Made by a program: the position numbers and the translations under genes. A DNA stretch of 55,465 nt. It comes from Acidobacteriota bacterium. Its GTDB lineage: Bacteria > Acidobacteriota > Thermoanaerobaculia > Thermoanaerobaculales > Sulfomarinibacteraceae. Under the pieces are notes generated by a model. It saw nothing but the letters and a program-made list of their open reading frames with translations. It ran no database searches and was not told the origin of the DNA. Of this stretch, positions 50,950-55,465 are shown one piece after another. The stretch's first letter is position 1; every line of letters starts with the position of its first letter. The DNA lies in contig JAADFK010000135.1 of the NCBI GenBank assembly GCA_013152925.1, positions 1-55,465 on the forward strand, read 5' to 3'.

Positions 50950-51506
50950 GAATGGGAGAATTGGTCTTCGTCACCTCGAACCTCGACAAGCTGCGCGAGG
51001 CGGAGGAGGTTCTCGGCGTCAGCCTGGACCATCACGCCCTGGACCTGGACGAGATCCAGTCCCTCGACCTTGAAAGCGTCGTGCGCCACAAGGCGCGCTC
51101 GGCCTGGGAACGGCTCCGGCGGCCGGTTCTCGTGGAGGATACCTCCCTGGAGCTCGCCGGCGCCGCCGGATTCCCCGGCCCGCTGGTGCGGTGGCTGCTG
51201 GTCAGCGTTGGACCCTCGGGGATCGCTCGCGTCGCCCACGCCTTTGCCGATCCCCGTGCCACGGTGCGGTGCATGGCCTGCGCCTGCGACGGCGGCGAGG
51301 AGATCCTGGGTCTCGGCGTGGTCCGCGGCCGGATCGCCGAGGCGCCCAGGGGCCGCAAGGGCTTCGGCTGGGACAGCGTCTTCGAGCCCGAGGGCGCCCG
51401 CGGCCGCACCTACGCCGAGATGAGCCGGGCCGAAAAGAACGCCATCTCCCACCGCCGACGCGCCCTGGAGTCCCTCAAGTCCGCCCTCCTCGGCACCGCC
51501 CCCTGA
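50946..51506 (+). CDS. rdgB: XTP/dITP diphosphohydrolase (Ham1/RdgB family)
   Basis: The 186-residue house-cleaning nucleotidase begins 'FVTSNLDKLREAEEVL', with 'VEDTSLEL' and 'RGRKGFGWDSVFEPEGA' and 'TYAEMSRAEKNAISHRRRAL', the standard ITPase blocks. It hydrolyses XTP and dITP to monophosphates. ATG 50946 overlaps the cyclase stop (ATGA); ATG 50952 is an alternative. The sequence is short and slightly divergent compared with typical RdgB (~195-200). Confidence 0.87.
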   Translation: MRMGELVFVTSNLDKLREAEEVLGVSLDHHALDLDEIQSLDLESVVRHKARSAWERLRRPVLVEDTSLELAGAAGFPGPLVRWLLVSVGPSGIARVAHAFADPRATVRCMACACDGGEEILGLGVVRGRIAEAPRGRKGFGWDSVFEPEGARGRTYAEMSRAEKNAISHRRRALESLKSALLGTAP

Positions 51507-51555
51507 CGCGGCCGCCGCCACCGTCGGGAAGTCCTCGACCGGAGCTCCCGTCCCA

Positions 51556-51873
51556 TCCCGTCATCCCGGCCGTATCGGTGCGGAGCGCCGCGGAGCGGAG
51601 GGATCTCACAGCCCATGGGCGGGGCCGGGTTTTTGGGCGGTTGGCGGTTGTTGAGGAGATCCCTCCACTCGTTCGCTACGCTCGCTCGGTCGGGATGACA
51701 GAGGGGGGGCATCCCGGCCGGAGCGGTATGGGACACCAATCCCACCCCGTCATCCCGCCCGGAGCGCAGCGTCCAACCCATCCCGTCATCCCGGCCGTAT
51801 CGGTGCGCAGCGCCCGTCCCTTCCTGTCATCCCGACCGGAGCGGTGCGGAGCGCCGCGAAGTGGAGGGATCTC
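51556..51873. repeat. Cluster of interspersed repeats (mixed orientation)
   Basis: Copies of the TCATCCCGACCGGAGCG...GAGGGATCTC family occur at about 51560-51608 (+), 51656-51701 (-) and 51824-51873 (+), with partial copies between. The region from 51507 to 52080 (574 bp) contains no credible gene; the track ORFs are shadows. A 50-bp stretch around the minus copy is identical with the cluster at 54.6 kb. Confidence 0.85.
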
Positions 51874-51922
51874 ACCGGGTGTCGCGGGAGCCGGGGTTCT
51901 CCGGCCGCCGGCCGGTGGTGGG

Positions 51923-52012
51923 GAGAAAAACAGTGTCCCCAAATCTCCCAAATCTCGCTCGGCAATCTGCACGGCTTTGTGATCATCGAGGGCGGCAGGG
52001 TCTGACCCCTTC
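51923..52012 (+). repeat. Solo RAYT-type end without a transposase
   Basis: GAGAAAAACAGTGTCCC at 51923-51939 differs at one base from the right end of the RAYT unit at 13382-13398 (GAGAAAAACAATGTCCC). About 60 bp on, GGGTCTGACCCC forms a small palindrome. There is no transposase gene; it looks like the scar of a related element, partly decayed. Confidence 0.55.
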
Positions 52013-52067
52013 ACCCCTGCTCCGGAAGTCGTCAATGCTCCGGGCCACTGCCGCAGTCCCCCTGTGC

Positions 52068-52073
52068 TACCCT
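52068..52073 (+). promoter_or_regulatory. Candidate -10 for a leaderless ubiE transcript
   Basis: TACCCT ends 7 nt before the ubiE ATG, and no Shine-Dalgarno is present. It fits the TANNNT form seen at other starts in the window. No -35 was seen. Confidence 0.35.
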
Positions 52074-52080
52074 CCGCGCC

Positions 52081-52836
52081 ATGCGGGAGGCGTTGCTCTC
52101 CAAACGGTCCGGGGAGATCCGGGGGATGTTCGGGCGGATCGCGCACCGCTACGACCTGCTCAACCGGGTGCTGTCGCTGGGCCAGGACGTGCTCTGGCGG
52201 CGGGCGCTCTCGCGGGCGGTGGTCGGATCGGGCGCGCGGCGGGTGCTCGACGTGTGCACGGGGACGGCCGACGTGGCGCTGGCGCTGCCCGAGGGAGTGG
52301 GCGTGCTGGGAACCGACTTCTGCCTGCCCATGCTGGCCCGGGGTCGGCGGAAGGTGTTGGCCCGCCACCGGCGCGTGCCGCTTTTCGCCGGGGACGCGCT
52401 GGCGCTCCCGGTGGCCGGGGGCTCGGCGGACGCGGTGACGGTGGCCTTCGGAATCCGCAACTTCGAGGACCTGGAAGCCGGCCTCGCCGAGCTCGTCCGG
52501 GTGCTCCGGCCGGGCGGGTGGCTGTTCATCCTGGAGTTCTCGCAGCCGCGTGGGCCCCTGGCGCCCCTCCTTGGCTGGTGGGCGCGGACGGTGCCGCCGC
52601 GGGTGGGCCGCTGGCTGTCGGGCGATCCCGAGGCCTACAGCTACCTTCCCGCCTCGGTGTCCGCCTTTCCGAGCCTGGAGCGGATGACGGGCGTGCTCGA
52701 AGCCATCGGACTCGAGGAGGTCAGCGGCCGGACCTTGACGGGTGGTGTGGCCGCCCTCTACGGTGGCCGGCGTCCGGAGCTCTGGAACGCCCCCGTGCGA
52801 TCCGTGGCGGTGCAGGAACGGGTGGAGGTCAACTGA
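52081..52836 (+). CDS. ubiE: UbiE/MenG-type quinone C-methyltransferase
   Basis: The 251-residue SAM methyltransferase has '[21 protein letters not shown]' at the start, motif I '[16 protein letters not shown]', and '[20 protein letters not shown]', with '[19 protein letters not shown]', all hallmarks of the demethylmenaquinone/ubiquinone methyltransferase family. It acts late in respiratory quinone synthesis. In a likely menaquinone user, MenG (menG) would be the better name. It shares a TGATG overlap with folD. Confidence 0.93.
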   Translation: MREALLSKRSGEIRGMFGRIAHRYDLLNRVLSLGQDVLWRRALSRAVVGSGARRVLDVCTGTADVALALPEGVGVLGTDFCLPMLARGRRKVLARHRRVPLFAGDALALPVAGGSADAVTVAFGIRNFEDLEAGLAELVRVLRPGGWLFILEFSQPRGPLAPLLGWWARTVPPRVGRWLSGDPEAYSYLPASVSAFPSLERMTGVLEAIGLEEVSGRTLTGGVAALYGGRRPELWNAPVRSVAVQERVEVN

Positions 52837-53756
52837 TGGAAGACAAGATCCTCGACGGCAAGAAGGTCGCGGCCCAGATTCGGGCCGAGGTGGCGGAGCA
52901 GGTGGCCGAGCTGGCGCCGCAGGGCGTGGTGCCGCGGCTCGACGCGGTGCTGGTGGGCGACGACCCGGCCTCCAGGGTTTACGTGGGCTCCAAGGCGCGG
53001 ACCTGTGCCAAGCTGGGCATGGCCTCGGAGACCCACGTGCTGCCCGGTGACACGCCCCAGGCCGGGCTCGAGGCGCTGATCGACCGGCTCAATGCCGATC
53101 CCGAGGTGGACGGGATCCTCGTGCAGCTTCCGCTGCCCGGGGGGATCGACACCCACGCGGTCCTGGACCGCATCGACCCGGCCAAGGACGTGGATGGCTT
53201 CCATCCAGTCAACACGGGCCTTCTCCAGCAGGGCCGGCCGGCCTTGGTGCCCTGCACGCCCGCGGGGATCCTGGAGATGCTCGACCGCGAGAGGATCGCC
53301 ATCGAGGGCCGCCGGGCCGTGGTGGTGGGCCGTTCGGACATCGTCGGCAAGCCTATGGCCATGCTTCTGCTCCACCGGCACGCCACGGTGACCCTCTGTC
53401 ATTCGCGGACGCGGGACCTCCCCGCCGTGACGCGGGAGGCTGACATCCTGGTGGCCGCCGTGGGGCGGCTGGCCATGATCGGCCCCGGGCACGTGAAGGA
53501 GGGCGCCGTGGTCATCGACGTGGGGATCCACCGGCTGACGGAGCTGAGCGAGGTCGAGCGTCTCTTCCCCGGCGATGCCGCGCGAAGGGAGCGTTTCGAG
53601 TCCAAAGGCTCGGTTCTGACGGGGGACGTGGACTTCGTGCGGGTGGCGCCCATCGCCTCCCGGATCACGCCGGTTCCCGGCGGCGTGGGCCCACTGACCA
53701 TCGCCATGCTGATGGCCAACACGGTCCGGGCGGCGCGCGCCCGGCGGGGAGCGTGA
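52836..53756 (+). CDS. folD: Methylenetetrahydrofolate dehydrogenase/cyclohydrolase
   Basis: The 306-residue bifunctional enzyme has '[15 protein letters not shown]' (with the catalytic Lys), '[13 protein letters not shown]', '[17 protein letters not shown]'-like text, '[17 protein letters not shown]' (Rossmann) and '[14 protein letters not shown]'. It converts methylene-THF to formyl-THF for purines and other uses. The ATG at 52836 overlaps the ubiE stop by one base; the long track ORF starts in another gene. It works with GlyA and FolC in one-carbon metabolism. Confidence 0.96.
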   Translation: MEDKILDGKKVAAQIRAEVAEQVAELAPQGVVPRLDAVLVGDDPASRVYVGSKARTCAKLGMASETHVLPGDTPQAGLEALIDRLNADPEVDGILVQLPLPGGIDTHAVLDRIDPAKDVDGFHPVNTGLLQQGRPALVPCTPAGILEMLDRERIAIEGRRAVVVGRSDIVGKPMAMLLLHRHATVTLCHSRTRDLPAVTREADILVAAVGRLAMIGPGHVKEGAVVIDVGIHRLTELSEVERLFPGDAARRERFESKGSVLTGDVDFVRVAPIASRITPVPGGVGPLTIAMLMANTVRAARARRGA

Positions 53757-53766
53757 GGGGCGTACC

Positions 53767-54429
53767 GTGAACGGTGATGGAGGCGCGCCCGGCCGGCCCT
53801 GCGTGGTGGGGCTGACCGGGGGGCTGGCCTCGGGCAAGAGCTCGGTGGCCCGGATGTTTGCCGGGCTGGGCGCCGCCGTCTTGGACGCCGATGCCGTCGT
53901 GCACGAGCTCTACCGGTCCGGCGAGCCGGGCGCGGAAGCCGTGCGGAAGCTCTTCGGCCCGGCGGTGCTGGACGCCACCGACGGTGTCGACCGTGGCGCG
54001 CTGGCGGCGAGGATCCAGGAGGAGGCCGGTGCATTGGCACGGCTCAACGTTGCCATCCACCCCCTGGTGCGCGAGCGGGTCCGCCGGTGGATCGACGAGC
54101 TGTCCCGGCGGTCCGAGCCGCCCAGGGTGGCCGTGGTCGAGGCGACCCTCATGGTGGAGTCGGGGTCCCACCGGGGGTACGATCTCCTCGCCGTGGTGTG
54201 GTGCCGGCCGGAGCAGCAGCTGGAGCGTGCCGTCGGCCGCGGGATGCCCGAGGCGAGGGCCCGGGCGTTGCTGTCCGGGCAGATGTCCCTGGACGAGAAG
54301 CGCCGCCTGGCCGACCTCGTCATCGACAACTCCGGTGCCCCGGAGGAGCTGCCCGCCCGGGTGGACCACGCCTGGCGGCGCATCCTGGAGATGTGCGGGA
54401 CGAAGGCCCCCGCGAAATGGCGAGACTGA
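53767..54429 (+). CDS. coaE: Dephospho-CoA kinase
   Basis: The 220-residue P-loop kinase has 'VGLTGGLASGKSSVARMFAGL' (Walker A near 15-25), 'LDADAVVHELYRSGE' and 'VVEATLMVESG' with 'QLERAVGRGMPEARARALL'. It adds the 3'-phosphate to make coenzyme A. The start is GTG at 53767, 10 bp after the folD stop, so the three genes ubiE-folD-coaE probably form one unit. It is the last gene before the repeat region. Confidence 0.94.
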   Translation: MNGDGGAPGRPCVVGLTGGLASGKSSVARMFAGLGAAVLDADAVVHELYRSGEPGAEAVRKLFGPAVLDATDGVDRGALAARIQEEAGALARLNVAIHPLVRERVRRWIDELSRRSEPPRVAVVEATLMVESGSHRGYDLLAVVWCRPEQQLERAVGRGMPEARARALLSGQMSLDEKRRLADLVIDNSGAPEELPARVDHAWRRILEMCGTKAPAKWRD

Positions 54430-54499
54430 CCGGCCCGATCGGCGCCGGGCCCCGGGAGTCCCCGGCATCCCGCCCGGAGCGCAGCGTCCATCCCATCCC

Positions 54500-54815
54500 G
54501 TCATCCCGACCGGAGCGGTGCGAAGCGTTCATCCCTTCCTGTCATCCCGACCGGAGCGGTGCGGAGCGCCGCGGAGCGGAGGGATCTGACGGGACAACCG
54601 GGGGCGGGGTTTTCGGGTTGCCGGAGGTTGTTGGGGAGATCCCTCCACTCGTTCGCTACGCTCGCTCGGTCGGGATGACAGAGGGGGGCATTCCGGCGGT
54701 GGCGGTGCGGAGCGCCGGTCCCATCCCGTCATTCCGGCGGTGGCGGTGCGAAGCATTCATCCCTTCCTGTCATCCCGACCGGAGCGGTGCGAAGCGCCGC
54801 GAAGTGGAGGGATCT
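54500..54815. repeat. Second cluster of interspersed repeats
   Basis: Full copies lie at about 54541-54588 (+), 54636-54680 (-) and 54768-54815 (+), with shorter pieces at about 54500-54530 and 54728-54755. The order (+, -, +) matches the cluster at 51.6-51.9 kb and the minus copy plus flanks is identical with it over about 50 bp. The region 54430-55305 (876 bp) has no credible gene; the track ORFs such as 54770-55309 are repeat-generated. Confidence 0.85.
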
Positions 54816-55061
54816 CCTGAACGAAGCCACGTGATCCCATCCCACTTGAATGGGAGGGAATCGCGCGGCGGCGCCAGTTGGCCTGCCTCACCGGGGCCGT
54901 TTTTCAGTTGTCGGTCGCGAAGAAGGCGTTCAGCGGATCTGTGGTCGTCGCATTCGGGTCGAGGGACGTTCAGCCTGACCTCCCGGCGAAGAGGCCCACG
55001 ATACCGTACGAGGGGAGGTCCAGGTTTGGCAGCTGGTCTTCCCCCTCGATCCGGGCAATCG

Positions 55062-55301
55062 GTTCCACCATGGCCAGCAGAGCTGGTGGGATCCCTCGGC
55101 TCCGGTCCTGGCGGACCTTCGCTCGGGATGCCGTTCCACCATGGCCAGCGAAGCTGGTGGGATCCCTCGGCTCCGGTCCTGGCGGACCTTCGCTCGGGAT
55201 GCCGTTCCACCATGGCCAGCAGAGCTGGCGGGATCCCTCGGCTCCGGTCCTGGCGGACCTTCGCTCGGGATGCCGTTCCACCATGGCCAGCAGAGCTGGC
55301 C
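55062..55301. repeat. 71-bp tandem repeat array, 3.4 copies
   Basis: Units begin with GTTCCACCATGGCCAGC at 55062, 55133, 55204 and 55275, exactly 71 bp apart, and are nearly identical; the last is partial. The reverse strand of each unit reads CATCCCGAGCGAAG...GAGGGATCC, i.e. it belongs to the interspersed family above. 71 is not divisible by three, so translation drifts through all frames, which explains the long shadow ORFs. Confidence 0.92.
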
Positions 55302-55305
55302 GGTG

Positions 55306-55465
55306 TCACGGCACTTTCTCCAGTTTGGCGATGGTGGGGATCAGGGTCTTTCTGCCGGCGCGGTCGAAGAAGACGATGAGCTTGAGGCCGGGGCCGCGGC
55401 CCTTGCAGGAGAGGACGACACCGGTGCCGAAGCGGGCGTGGCGCACGCGGTCGCCGGGGCGCCAG
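55306..55465 (-). CDS. UvrD/PcrA-type DNA helicase, C-terminal tail (5' part outside window)
   Basis: The frame is open from the right window edge to the stop at 55306 and is not in the ORF track because it is partial. The 52 residues read 'WRPGDRVRHARFGTGVVLSC', then 'KLIVFFDRAGRKTLIPTIAKLEK', the Tudor-like C-terminal domain of PcrA/UvrD helicases that binds RNA polymerase. The helicase core lies beyond the window. The 71-bp tandem array begins immediately after the stop. Confidence 0.85.
   Translation of the reverse strand, partial: WRPGDRVRHARFGTGVVLSCKGRGPGLKLIVFFDRAGRKTLIPTIAKLEKVP

Noticed and set aside
51556-51873. CRISPR array
   Set aside because: Repeats are in both orientations, irregularly spaced, with no unique spacers of constant length and no cas genes.
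54770-55309. Long minus-strand ORF (179 aa) with repeated 'GHGGT' and 'RSGRDD' type text
   Set aside because: It is made of the interspersed and 71-bp tandem repeats; the period is not a multiple of three and it would run through all frames. No Shine-Dalgarno and no family.

Overview
The window is high-GC, gene-dense DNA from a Gram-negative (diderm) bacterium. Diderm markers are BamD, ExbB/ExbD/TonB, TatA, RseP, a PlsB-like acyltransferase and an AmgK-like muropeptide-recycling kinase. The housekeeping content, the REC/Ser-Thr kinase/TonB-domain protein, PATAN and DUF3592 proteins and the repeat types would fit Acidobacteriota (for example a Thermoanaerobaculia/Holophagae-like lineage), but nothing here proves the taxonomy. 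I saw no rRNA, tRNA, CRISPR array or prophage. The ends are truncated genes: ComM at the left and the UvrD/PcrA C-terminal tail at the right.

Layout. 1-9.8 kb: comM tail, a large unknown protein with a cyclase-like core, chorismate mutase/prephenate dehydrogenase, a PLP alpha-oxoamine synthase, then an RND/MMPL exporter divergent from a PhnD-like binding protein and a TatT-like protein. 9.8-15.4 kb: HD hydrolase, glnA with a near-consensus promoter, a 173-bp palindrome, a RAYT-type transposase with inverted ends, and an acyl-CoA synthetase. 15.6-22.2 kb: arrestin-like and DUF3592 membrane proteins, an acyltransferase, an ABC-exporter relic, and small accessory genes. 22.2-27.3 kb: a tightly overlapped minus-strand operon accD-folC-dgt-rpiB-glyA.

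27.4-36.4 kb is the most unusual part. An 892-residue protein joins a degenerate receiver domain, a Ser/Thr kinase, one membrane span, a proline/threonine-rich periplasmic stretch and a TonB C-terminal domain. It diverges from yebC-ruvC, which is followed by exbB-exbD-exbD-tonB-PATAN-TPR ending in a strong terminator. The kinase may read out, or compete in, TonB-type envelope interactions; that is inference.

36.5-51.5 kb: envelope and housekeeping genes: ftsEX, pgeF, rlmN, amgK-like, tatA, a LysM protein, and a minus-strand run truA, uppS-cdsA-rseP-PASTA-rpe-bamD (dxr is absent from its usual position). A FHA-GAF-adenylate cyclase and rdgB follow on the plus strand.

51.5-55.5 kb: two clusters of one interspersed repeat family flank ubiE-folD-coaE. 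A 71-bp tandem array related to the same family abuts the 3' end of uvrD. Several starts (677, 7795/7817, 49369, 52081) lack a Shine-Dalgarno and have a TANNNT box 6-9 nt upstream, which suggests leaderless mRNAs.
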